Shown here: positions 8,641 through 16,393 of the stretch, piece after piece
How the letters are laid out: each line of letters begins with the position of its first letter
Position numbering within the stretch: position 1 is the stretch's first letter
Assembly (NCBI GenBank): GCA_002404155.1
Contig: DHJC01000081.1
Coordinates: forward strand, 1-64,000
DNA: 64,000 nucleotides
Source of the DNA: Chloroflexi bacterium UBA4730
GTDB lineage: Bacteria > Chloroflexota > Limnocylindria > P2-11E
Direction of reading: 5' to 3'
Notes under the pieces: model-generated
Databases searched by the model: none
What the model was told of the DNA's origin: nothing
What the model saw: only the letters and a program-made list of their open reading frames with translations
Position numbers and translations under genes: made by a program

Positions 8641-9659
8641 GCGCGTCGAAGCACCCCGAGGCCAGGTCGCTCGCTGAACACGAATCGGCCACGCTCCACG
8701 GGCACCGCGATGAACGGATCGTCGACGATGAGCAGGTTGCCGTCCAGGTCGGCCCACTCCACGGCGGGTGCGAGATGCGCGGCGGCGGCGATGGCGACGC
8801 TCGTCTCCGCGGCCCGGCACCCGAGCATCACCTTCAGACCGAGCTCGTGCGCCCGCTGGATCATGGCTCGGCCCTCCGCGATGCCGCCACATTTCTGGAG
8901 CTTCACGTTGATCCCATCGCAGGCGCCGGCGAGCCGGTCGACATCAGCGAGGCGCACCGCCGCCTCGTCTGCGACGATCGGGAGCAGGCTGTGCTCCCGC
9001 ACGTGACGAAGACCCTCGAGGTCCGCGGGCGCGACCGGCTGCTCGACGAACTCGAGGCCGAACGGCGCGATCCGCTCGATCCGGGCCGGCGCTTCCTCGG
9101 CCGTCCACGCCCCATTGGGGTCCACGCGGATCGCGCCATCGAAGACCCGCCGGATCCCGTCGAGGATCGCGACATCGTCCCCGTGTCCGAGCTTGACCTT
9201 GAGCACGCTGAATCCGGCTGCCTTGGCCGCAGTCGCTCGCTCGGCCATGAGCGCGGGCTCCGCGATCCCGATCGTGAACGATGTCGGCGGCGCCTCCGCC
9301 GGCGCCAGCCCGAGGAACGTGCGCAGCGGCTGGCCGGCCTCCTGCGCAGCCCGGTCGTGCCCGAGCACGTCGAGCGCGCACGCGGCAGCGCCGCCATGCG
9401 GGAATCGGGCATCGAGACGCGCACGGAGGGTCGCGAGATCGCGCGGATCCTCGGGCACGCAGTCGAACGCGCCGCGGACGTCCGCCTCCAACGACTCGCT
9501 CGTCTCCCCGAAGAACGGGTCCGCGGACGCTTCCCCGTAGGAGATGCGCCCGCCGTCGTCAAGCTCGACGAGCACGACACGCTTCTCCGTCCGGACGGCG
9601 CGCGAGATCGCGAACGGAACGGCGAGATGCACGTCGACCGTGCGCACGGTGAACCTCAT
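8637..9659 (-). CDS. dgcA: enolase-superfamily epimerase (DgcA / L-Ala-D/L-Glu epimerase type)
   Basis: The 340-residue protein is a muconate-lactonizing-enzyme-type enolase-superfamily member. It shows the LKVKLG catalytic lysine pair, the metal ligands in DPNGAW, VEQPV and ADEA, and the second-half KLQKCGG lysine. This set fits 1,1-proton transfer on amino-acid derivatives, as in L-Ala-D/L-Glu epimerases and N-acetyl-D-Glu racemase DgcA. Its ATG overlaps the stop of a DUF1611 (DgcN-type) gene. That pairing favours the DgcA role over dipeptide epimerisation, as an inference from context. Confidence 0.8.
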   Translation of the reverse strand: MRFTVRTVDVHLAVPFAISRAVRTEKRVVLVELDDGGRISYGEASADPFFGETSESLEADVRGAFDCVPEDPRDLATLRARLDARFPHGGAAACALDVLGHDRAAQEAGQPLRTFLGLAPAEAPPTSFTIGIAEPALMAERATAAKAAGFSVLKVKLGHGDDVAILDGIRRVFDGAIRVDPNGAWTAEEAPARIERIAPFGLEFVEQPVAPADLEGLRHVREHSLLPIVADEAAVRLADVDRLAGACDGINVKLQKCGGIAEGRAMIQRAHELGLKVMLGCRAAETSVAIAAAAHLAPAVEWADLDGNLLIVDDPFIAVPVERGRFVFSERPGLGVLRRA

Positions 9660-10717
9660 CGGACCAGTCCCGCGGCCAATCGATCGGAGCCTGCCGCGCC
9701 TTCGCGGACCGGGTCGGCCGCCGGGAGGCCCGTCGCGGTCCCGGCCGCTTGGACCGCGCGCCTGGCCGCGCCCAGGTCGAGCGCGCTGGTGTTGAGCGCG
9801 ATCCCGACGACGGGGACCCGCGTGCCCGCCGCGCGGCTCCAGGTGGCCGCATCCTCGTAGAGCCGCACGAGCTCGGGAAGCGGCTTCAGCGAGAGCCCGG
9901 GGAATCCTTTGACCTCCGCACGCGACGCGTCGTGGCACAGGACCAACAGGTCCGGGGCGCTGCCGTGCAGCAGCCCGAGGGTCACGCCGGAGAAGCCGGG
10001 ATGCGTGAGCGAGCCCTGGCCCTCGACGACGACCCAGTCGGCCCGCTCGGCCGCGTCGCAGACCATTTGCTCGGCGGCACCCGCGATGAAATCCGCGACC
10101 ACCGCATCGATGGAGATGCCCTCGCCCGCGATCGCGATCCCGGTCTGACCGGTGGCGACGAACGCGGCGCGCTTCCCAGCGCGCTCCAGCGCGCGCACGA
10201 GCTCGAGGGCGACCGTCATCTTCCCCACTGCGGCGTCGGAGCCCACCGTAAGCACCACGCACGTTGCCGCTCGCCGCTGACGATGGCCGCCGATCGGGAG
10301 ATCCGCCGGCGGTTCGCGGAGCTCGCGGACCCGACCGCCGCCCCGCTGCGCGGCGTCGCGCAAGGCCGGGTCCGCCAGCACGCGCTCGTGCAGCCCATTC
10401 CAGACCTCGAGGCCCCTGCCCAGCGCGTCTGCGAGCAGCGGCCGGTATGAGTCGGCGATGCGGCCCCCTGGCGCGGCCGTGCCGATCAGCAGGACCGTGG
10501 CGCCGCGGGCGATCGCCTCGAGGATCGTGCCAACGACCGGCACGCCCCGGCCGACGCCGATCGCGTCCGCGCTATCCGTCCCGGCACGCGTCGAGTCGAC
10601 GACGGCAACGACCGGATACGGCGCGTACCGCAGGACCCCGATCGCCGTCTTCGCCGTCTGGGGCGTGAACAGGCCCTCGGCGAGGATCGCGACGCGGCGC
10701 GGGTCAGACACCGGCAT
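9656..10717 (-). CDS. dgcN: DUF1611 protein, DgcN-type D-glutamate N-acetyltransferase candidate
   Basis: The 353-residue protein has an N-terminal Rossmann-like domain (about 1-125) and a C-terminal P-loop-like domain with VGSDAAVGKMT near residue 161. This is the DUF1611 layout. DUF1611 proteins encoded beside DgcA racemases are described as DgcN, which acetylates D-glutamate so that DgcA can racemise it. The gene overlaps the deacylase gene upstream by 14 bases and the racemase gene downstream by 4. The function is inferred from family and neighbours. Confidence 0.75.
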   Translation of the reverse strand: MPVSDPRRVAILAEGLFTPQTAKTAIGVLRYAPYPVVAVVDSTRAGTDSADAIGVGRGVPVVGTILEAIARGATVLLIGTAAPGGRIADSYRPLLADALGRGLEVWNGLHERVLADPALRDAAQRGGGRVRELREPPADLPIGGHRQRRAATCVVLTVGSDAAVGKMTVALELVRALERAGKRAAFVATGQTGIAIAGEGISIDAVVADFIAGAAEQMVCDAAERADWVVVEGQGSLTHPGFSGVTLGLLHGSAPDLLVLCHDASRAEVKGFPGLSLKPLPELVRLYEDAATWSRAAGTRVPVVGIALNTSALDLGAARRAVQAAGTATGLPAADPVREGAAGSDRLAAGLVR

Positions 10718-12284
10718 CGCGGCCGAGACGAAGGAACCGCCCGGGCCGCTCGGCGAGCGTCTCGTCGCCGTGCGTTACGACCTCGCCGTTCACGATGACG
10801 TGATCGATGCCGGTCGGGTAGCGGTGCGGGTCGTCGTACGTGGCGGTGTCGATGATCCGGTCCGGATCGAACACCACGAGATCGGCCCAGGCGCCTTCGC
10901 GGACGACCCCGCGATCGCGCAGCTTCAGCCGCGAGGCGGTCAGCGACGTCATCTTCCGCACGGCGTCCTCGAGCGTGATGATGCCCGCATCGCGCGCGTA
11001 GTGACCGAGGATCCGCGGGAACGTACCGTACGAGCGCGGGTGCGGCTTCCCGAACGAGAGCGGTCCGTACGGCGCGTTCGCGCGCGAATCGCTGCCCGCG
11101 CACACCCAGGGCTTCGCCATCACGTACCGGACGTCGGCCTCGTCCATCGAGTGGTGGATGATGTCGATCGCGCCGTCATGTTCGATGAGCGCATCGCAGG
11201 TCCATTCGAGCGGGTCCTTCGTCGCCGCCGCGGCGAGGGCGGCGACGCTCTTCCCGGACCAGTCCGGATGGTGCATCGCGCGAGCGATCACGATGTCTGG
11301 CCAGTTCCGCTCGGTCTCGGTGTACTCACCGCGGATCCGTTGCCGGACCGCCGGATCCAAGAGGCGCCCGCAGAGGGCCATCGAGCCGCCGGCGTGGGCC
11401 CACTTGGGGATCGTCACCGCGAGGCCGGTGGACGACGCCGTGTAGGGGTACTGGTCGGCGATCACGTCGACGCCGTCCGCCTGGGCTCGCTCGATCATCG
11501 CGGTCGATTCCTTCACCTTGCCCCAGTTGCGCTTCTGCGAGGCCTTGTGGTGCGAGAGCTGCACCCGGACCCCGCTCCGCCGGCCGATCTCGAGGTTCTC
11601 GTCGATGGCGGCGAAGAGCTCGTCGCCTTCGTTCCGGATATGGCTCGCGTACAGCCCGTCGCGTTCGCGAACGATCGTCGCGAGCGCGCCGATCTCAGCG
11701 CTGGTCCCGTACGCGCTCGGCGGATAGATCAGCCCGGTCGAGAGGCCGATCGCGCCATCCTCGAGGGATTTCGCGAGCAGCGCCTTCATCGCCGCGAGCT
11801 CGCCGCCCGTCGGCGGCCGGTCATCCGCGCCCATGACGCACATCCGCAGGGTGCCGTGGCCCACGAACGAGCAGAAGTTGATGGCGGTGCCGGACCGGTC
11901 GATCGCGTCCGCGTACTCGCCGAACGAGCTCCACGTGCGCTCGAGGTCGTAGCGTTTGATGTCGCGATCGAGCTCCTCCGCGGCCAGGCCCATGACCGGC
12001 GCGGACGCGCCGCCGCAGTTCCCGGCGACGACGCACGTGACGCCCTGATGCACCGTGCTCTCGAGCGCCGAGTTGATCAGGACGGATTCGTCCGAGTGCG
12101 AGTGGATGTCGATGAATCCCGGGCTGACGACCCGATCGCGCGCGTCGATCGTGCGGGCGCCGAAGCCGCTGCCGACCTCGCCGATCCCGACGATACGGCC
12201 GTCGCGGACGGCAACGTCCGCGCGGCGCCGCGCGGCGCCGGTGCCGTCGATGACCTGCCCGCCGCGGATGACCAGTTCGGTCAC
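10704..12284 (-). CDS. N-acyl-D-amino-acid deacylase (D-aminoacylase family amidohydrolase)
   Basis: This 526-residue TIM-barrel amidohydrolase removes acyl groups from N-acyl-D-amino acids. It shows the metal motif HSHSD after SPGFIDI, GNCG with the conserved cysteine, the LSHHK and IIHHS histidines, and the late SGSDSR-like segment (AGSDSRANAPYG), all characteristic of D-aminoacylases. The GTG start overlaps the M20 gene stop (GTGA). Lying among DgcN/DgcA-like genes it points to D-amino-acid turnover. Confidence 0.88.
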   Translation of the reverse strand: MTELVIRGGQVIDGTGAARRRADVAVRDGRIVGIGEVGSGFGARTIDARDRVVSPGFIDIHSHSDESVLINSALESTVHQGVTCVVAGNCGGASAPVMGLAAEELDRDIKRYDLERTWSSFGEYADAIDRSGTAINFCSFVGHGTLRMCVMGADDRPPTGGELAAMKALLAKSLEDGAIGLSTGLIYPPSAYGTSAEIGALATIVRERDGLYASHIRNEGDELFAAIDENLEIGRRSGVRVQLSHHKASQKRNWGKVKESTAMIERAQADGVDVIADQYPYTASSTGLAVTIPKWAHAGGSMALCGRLLDPAVRQRIRGEYTETERNWPDIVIARAMHHPDWSGKSVAALAAAATKDPLEWTCDALIEHDGAIDIIHHSMDEADVRYVMAKPWVCAGSDSRANAPYGPLSFGKPHPRSYGTFPRILGHYARDAGIITLEDAVRKMTSLTASRLKLRDRGVVREGAWADLVVFDPDRIIDTATYDDPHRYPTGIDHVIVNGEVVTHGDETLAERPGRFLRLGRDAGV

Positions 12285-13459
12285 TTCGCGCGGGCGGGCG
12301 TGAACGCGGCCTTCGCCTGCTTCAGCAGCTCGGGGCGCCCGAGGAGGTCGATCGCGGTGAACGCCAGCGCTTTGGCCGCGACGTGCATCGTCTCGAGCGC
12401 GCGGGGCGTCCGCGCGGCGGCTGCGAACTCTCGCGAGTGCCAGGGCACGCGATCGTCGCTCACGGACAGGAACGGATGGATCGACGGGATGACCGAGCTG
12501 ATGTTCCCCATGTCGGTCGAGCCGGAGGTCTCGCCCGCACGCCGCGACCCGAGCTCGCGGCCGAGCCCCCGCGCATTCTCGAAGAACGCCGTCGCCATCG
12601 GCTGGTTCGTCGTGACCATGTCCATCGCTTCACCCCACTCGTAACGCAGCTCGCACCCGGTCGCCGTCGCCGCACCCTCGAAGCACGCGAGCACGCGTCT
12701 GCGCAGATCGCCGAGATACGACGGATCGGCGGCACGCACGACGATCTTCGCCGCGGCGCGCTCGGGGATGATGTTCGACGCCTGGCCACCGTCGGTGATG
12801 ATCCCGTGGATGCGCGAGTCGCTGCGCACGAGCTGGCGGAGCGCGGACATCGCGCCCCACCCGAGCATGAGCGCGTCGAGCGCGTTCACGCCGGCGTACG
12901 GCGACGCCGCGGCGTGCGCGGCCTTGCCGCGAAATTCGATCTGTAGCACCCGCAGCGCGACCATCAACGGATCGAGTACGTCGGCGTCGGCGGGATGGAA
13001 CATCATCGCGGCGTCCACGCCGTCGAAGACGCCGGCGGCGTGTAGCCTCACTTTTCCGGCTCCGCCTTCCTCGGCGGGCGTGCCGATGAGACGGACGCAG
13101 CCCTTGAGCTCGGTCGTGACGGCAGCGACCCCCAGATAGGCGCCGACCCCGCTCGTCGCGATGAGGTTGTGGCCGCAGCCGTGGCCGATCCCGGGCAGGG
13201 CGTCGTACTCGGAGCAGATCGCGACCGTCGGGCCGCTGCCGTTCTTCGTCTCGGAGACGAACGCCGTCTCGACGCCGCCCGCGCCCCGCGTAATCGGCAG
13301 GCCCTGTTCGGCGATGTAGTCGGCGAGTGCCAACGACGCGAAGCGCTCCTCGTATCCGAGCTCGGGGTGATCGTGGATCGCGAGCGCGAGGCGGTCGAGC
13401 GCGGCGGCGGCCTGGTCGATGCGCGCGGCGGCGCGCTGCTTCAGTGGCTGGAGATCCAT
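12281..13459 (-). CDS. M20-family amidohydrolase / N-acyl-amino-acid deacetylase
   Basis: The 392-residue metallopeptidase-family protein has the M20D core motif YDALPGIGHGCGHN, the AEEGGAGK segment and a dimerisation domain near 170-290, as in AbgB and HipO-like aminoacylases. It would hydrolyse N-acyl amino acids or aminobenzoyl conjugates. The ATG at 13459 is chosen because the upstream open frame overlaps another gene and reads as low-complexity arginine-rich sequence. It is the first of four overlapping D-amino-acid-type genes. Confidence 0.85.
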   Translation of the reverse strand: MDLQPLKQRAAARIDQAAAALDRLALAIHDHPELGYEERFASLALADYIAEQGLPITRGAGGVETAFVSETKNGSGPTVAICSEYDALPGIGHGCGHNLIATSGVGAYLGVAAVTTELKGCVRLIGTPAEEGGAGKVRLHAAGVFDGVDAAMMFHPADADVLDPLMVALRVLQIEFRGKAAHAAASPYAGVNALDALMLGWGAMSALRQLVRSDSRIHGIITDGGQASNIIPERAAAKIVVRAADPSYLGDLRRRVLACFEGAATATGCELRYEWGEAMDMVTTNQPMATAFFENARGLGRELGSRRAGETSGSTDMGNISSVIPSIHPFLSVSDDRVPWHSREFAAAARTPRALETMHVAAKALAFTAIDLLGRPELLKQAKAAFTPARAK

Positions 13460-13484
13460 CGGCGCTGCGAGCGTATCGGAGAAG

Positions 13485-13841
13485 TCAGGCCCGCCGCGTC
13501 GAGAGCACGACCTCCGCAGCGACGAACGGCACGACGACGAAGACGAGGGTGAGCGGCGTGAGCCCATCGAGCACCCGCAGGAGTGCGACGAGCGCGAGGA
13601 CGCACCCGACCATCGCCCCGCGGCGCAGCCCGCGAGCGACGGCCGCATCGCGCTTGGTGCCGCGGCTAGCCCTGCGCGTCGACGCCGACACGAGCGCCAG
13701 TGCGGCGAGCGCGCCGGCGGTGATCGCGGCACCCGCGACGACCAGCCCGACGCTCAGCGGTCCATCGGGATCGCGCGTCGCGACGGTGAAGGCGACGATG
13801 GCGACCCCGGCTGCGGCGATCGCGAGGAGCGTCCCGGTCAG
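13485..13841 (-). CDS. small integral membrane protein of unknown function
   Basis: The 118-codon frame encodes four hydrophobic segments separated by a basic loop (RRASRGTKRD), so it looks like a real membrane protein. No family was recognised. The only start giving all four helices is a CTG overlapping the rmuC stop (CTGA), mirroring the ATGA/GTGA overlaps of neighbouring genes. A GTG at 13691 would give 68 residues with only two helices. The start is uncertain. Confidence 0.5.
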   Translation of the reverse strand: MTGTLLAIAAAGVAIVAFTVATRDPDGPLSVGLVVAGAAITAGALAALALVSASTRRASRGTKRDAAVARGLRRGAMVGCVLALVALLRVLDGLTPLTLVFVVVPFVAAEVVLSTRRA

Positions 13842-14947
13842 CGGTCGTCCCCCCGGGCCACGAACGGGAGGCGCCGCAGGGTGCTCTCCTCCTCGCCGGT
13901 GAGCGGAAGCGTTCCCTGCTCCGCGCTCCCAAGCGGCCGTCCAACAGCTTCGATCGCGTCCGCGGTCCGATTGAGACCGTGCAGGGAGTCGGTGTGCTTC
14001 TTTGTCGCGTTGCGCAGGTGGTCACCGAGGGTGTCGTACGCCGAGCGGAACTTTTCCAGCTCGAGCGCCGCGCGCCGCAGTCCTTCCTGCAGCTCGCGCG
14101 ACCGCTCCTCCATCGCGAGACCGCGTAGTCCGAGCGAGACCATTTGCAGATACGCCACCAGCGTGTTCGGCGAGGTCGGAAGTACCCGACGCTCCGCGCA
14201 GTAATCGCTCAGGTCCGATTCGGCGATCGCGGCTTCGTAATACACGCCTTCCGCGGGGAAGTACAAGAACGCGTAGTCGATGGTTCCTTCCGCGGGCGAG
14301 ATGTACTTCGCGACCGCGTCGACGTGGCGCTTCACCTGCTGGATGAAGGCCCGCCGCCGCGCGGCGCGCTCCGCATCGTCACGTGCCGTGCTCATGGCAT
14401 TGAACGACTCGATCGGGAATTTCGCGTCGATCGGCACGAGGCGTCCCGCGAACCGCACCACCGCGTCGACGCGCGAGCCGTCGCGGTAGCCGTACTGGAG
14501 CTCGAACGCGCCGACCGGGAGGTTGTCCGCGAGCACGCGCTCGAGCATCACCTCGCCGAACCCGCCACGCAGCTTCGGCGCGCGGAAGAGGTCGTGCAGC
14601 GACCCGACGTCCTTCGCCAGCTCGCCGATCCGCGCGCTCTGCTCGCCCAGGGTCGCGAGCTTCACCCCGAGCTCGCCGAGGGTGCGCTGCGTCGAGCCGG
14701 ACTGCGTGAGCAGCTGCTGCTCGGTGGCGCCGAGCGAACGTTGCACGTCGCTCCGCAGCTCGGCGAGGGACTGGGTGTTGGCGCCGCGAAGCTCGGCCAT
14801 GGTCTGCTGAAGGAGCGCTACGTCTGCGCGCATCCCCTGCTGCAGGAGCGCGAGCGGGGTATCCGCAGGGCGGCGCCGCGCCAGGACGACGGCGACGACG
14901 ACCGCGGCGATGGCCGCGGCCGTGATCGCGGCGGCGAGGATCTCCAC
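13838..14947 (-). CDS. rmuC: RmuC-family DNA recombination protein
   Basis: RmuC proteins limit recombination at inverted repeats and contain a PD-(D/E)XK-like nuclease fold. The 369-residue product has an N-terminal membrane helix at 2-21, a coiled coil to about 110, and the RmuC core with GGFGEVMLERVL, VPIDAKFPIESF (nuclease D/K) and YFPAEGVYYEA. The GTG at 14947 is chosen because AAGGAGG lies 8 bases upstream. A LexA-like palindrome lies 47-59 bases upstream of this start. Confidence 0.9.
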   Translation of the reverse strand: MEILAAAITAAAIAAVVVAVVLARRRPADTPLALLQQGMRADVALLQQTMAELRGANTQSLAELRSDVQRSLGATEQQLLTQSGSTQRTLGELGVKLATLGEQSARIGELAKDVGSLHDLFRAPKLRGGFGEVMLERVLADNLPVGAFELQYGYRDGSRVDAVVRFAGRLVPIDAKFPIESFNAMSTARDDAERAARRRAFIQQVKRHVDAVAKYISPAEGTIDYAFLYFPAEGVYYEAAIAESDLSDYCAERRVLPTSPNTLVAYLQMVSLGLRGLAMEERSRELQEGLRRAALELEKFRSAYDTLGDHLRNATKKHTDSLHGLNRTADAIEAVGRPLGSAEQGTLPLTGEEESTLRRLPFVARGDDR

Positions 14948-14993
14948 GCTCGAATCCTCCTTCCCTCGGCCGATCGGCAGCCCGCCCATGCTA

Positions 14994-15006
14994 GAACGAG
15001 TGTTCG
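14994..15006. promoter_or_regulatory. LexA (SOS) box-like palindrome upstream of rmuC
   Basis: The 13-base site reads GAACGAGTGTTCG; on the other strand it is CGAAC, four bases, then GTTC. This matches the Gram-positive/actinobacterial type LexA operator core CGAAC-N4-GTTC. It sits between rmuC and the MFS gene, close enough to either start to overlap a promoter. DNA-damage control of rmuC is plausible but inferred. Confidence 0.5.
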
Positions 15007-15041
15007 ATTGATACCACAATAGATATCAGACGCCATGTCAC

Positions 15042-15047
15042 TAGGGT
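15042..15047 (+). promoter_or_regulatory. -10 element TAGGGT of a probable leaderless promoter (MFS gene)
   Basis: A TANNNT hexamer ends 7 bases before the GTG at 15055, the spacing expected when transcription starts at the start codon. No ribosome-binding site precedes the GTG. No good -35 element is seen. Confidence 0.4.
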
Positions 15048-15054
15048 CCGCCGG

Positions 15055-16281
15055 GTGCCCGAGCCGCTGACCCGGACGAAGACTGCCCTTTACTCTGCGG
15101 GTTCGATCGGCGCGGGCGCATTCTTCGCCTTCAACAACTTCGTCCTGCCGCAGCTCCTGAAGGCCGCTGGCGCGGGTGACCTGCTCATCGGGCTGCTGTC
15201 GAGCACACGGAGCATCGAGGGCGCCATCATCCAGCCGACCGTCGGCGCGCTCTCGGATCGCACACACGGCCGGTTCGGCCGGCGGCGGCCGTTCATCGCG
15301 CTCGGCATCCCGCTGTCAGCGGCATTCTTCCTCTTCGCCGCGACGCAGCACGACGTGCTCGGACTCACCGTCGGGATCTTCCTCTTCTCGATCTTCTTCA
15401 ATGCCGCAGCCGACCCGTACGTCGCGCTCCTCGCCGACATCACGACGCTCAGCGAGCGCGGGATCCTCCAGGGCGTCTCGACAGCGATCCAGCTAGCCAG
15501 CCAGGTGGCGTTCCTCCTGCTCATCTCCACTGCGGCCGGGACCGGCGGGATCCCGGCCTGGTCGTATCTGCTGGTCGCCGGGCTCATGGTCATCACCTTC
15601 GGGATCACGGTCGGAGGCGTCCGCGAGCCGGCGGTCGTCGACGTCACCGAGACCCGCGTGGGCCGCCGCCGCTACCTCGCCGAGCTCACCGAGCATCGGC
15701 AGGCGCTGCGCTACCTCGGCGCGATCTTCGTGTTCATGGTCGGCTTCAGCGCGGTGCTCCCCTACCTGACCCTGTTCATCACCGTCGATATCGGGGAGAC
15801 CGAGCCGGTCGCGCTGGCCCTTGCCGCCGGAACGCTCCTCGTCACGGCAGTGGCCGCGGTCGCGTTCGGCACGCTCGCCGACCGCATCGGGACGAAACCG
15901 GTGCTCGTCGTCGGCTGGATCCTGCTCGCGATCGCGGCATTCGGAGGGATCATCATCCAGCGGCTCCCCGAGACGATCGCGGTCGTGGTGCTGGCCGGCA
16001 TCGGGAACGGCGCGGCCACGGCCGCCGGGTGGCCGCTCCTTGCGGCCCTCGTGCCGCCCGAGAAGACCGGGGTGTTTGCCGGCCTCAAGGCGGCCGCCGA
16101 ATCGGTGGCCATCCCGGCATCAGTGGTCGTGGCCGCGGAGCTCTTCCTTCCCCGTTTCAGCTACCGGGGCGTTTTCGTGCTGCTCGCCGGCGCGATCCTC
16201 ATCGCCCTGTTCATCCTCGTCCGTTTCGTCCGTCCGCCAGGCCGCGACGGCCCGCCCGCGACCGCGACAGCGATGTCGTGA
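15055..16281 (+). CDS. MFS transporter, GPH/sucrose-transporter-like
   Basis: The 408-residue protein is almost entirely hydrophobic with about 11-12 membrane helices. The loop between helices 2 and 3 reads SDRTHGRFGRRRPFIALG, the hallmark of glycoside-pentoside-hexuronide and SUT-type major facilitator proteins, so a sugar-proton symport role is likely. It is the only plus-strand gene in the first 27 kb and is transcribed away from rmuC. Confidence 0.85.
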   Translation: MPEPLTRTKTALYSAGSIGAGAFFAFNNFVLPQLLKAAGAGDLLIGLLSSTRSIEGAIIQPTVGALSDRTHGRFGRRRPFIALGIPLSAAFFLFAATQHDVLGLTVGIFLFSIFFNAAADPYVALLADITTLSERGILQGVSTAIQLASQVAFLLLISTAAGTGGIPAWSYLLVAGLMVITFGITVGGVREPAVVDVTETRVGRRRYLAELTEHRQALRYLGAIFVFMVGFSAVLPYLTLFITVDIGETEPVALALAAGTLLVTAVAAVAFGTLADRIGTKPVLVVGWILLAIAAFGGIIIQRLPETIAVVVLAGIGNGAATAAGWPLLAALVPPEKTGVFAGLKAAAESVAIPASVVVAAELFLPRFSYRGVFVLLAGAILIALFILVRFVRPPGRDGPPATATAMS

Positions 16282-16393
16282 TCCGCGACATCGATGTACG
16301 GGATCGCGCCCAGGTCTTTGCGGCCGGGTGCGTCCCTGGCTGCAACCAACTTTGGATGCGTCTTTTCGCAACGACAGTCTGGCCAGGCGATCG

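Noticed and set aside
10458..12644. A 728-residue plus-strand open frame
   Set aside because: It is the reverse-strand shadow of the D-aminoacylase and DgcN genes, rich in Arg, His and Asp with no family resemblance; high G+C makes such frames common.
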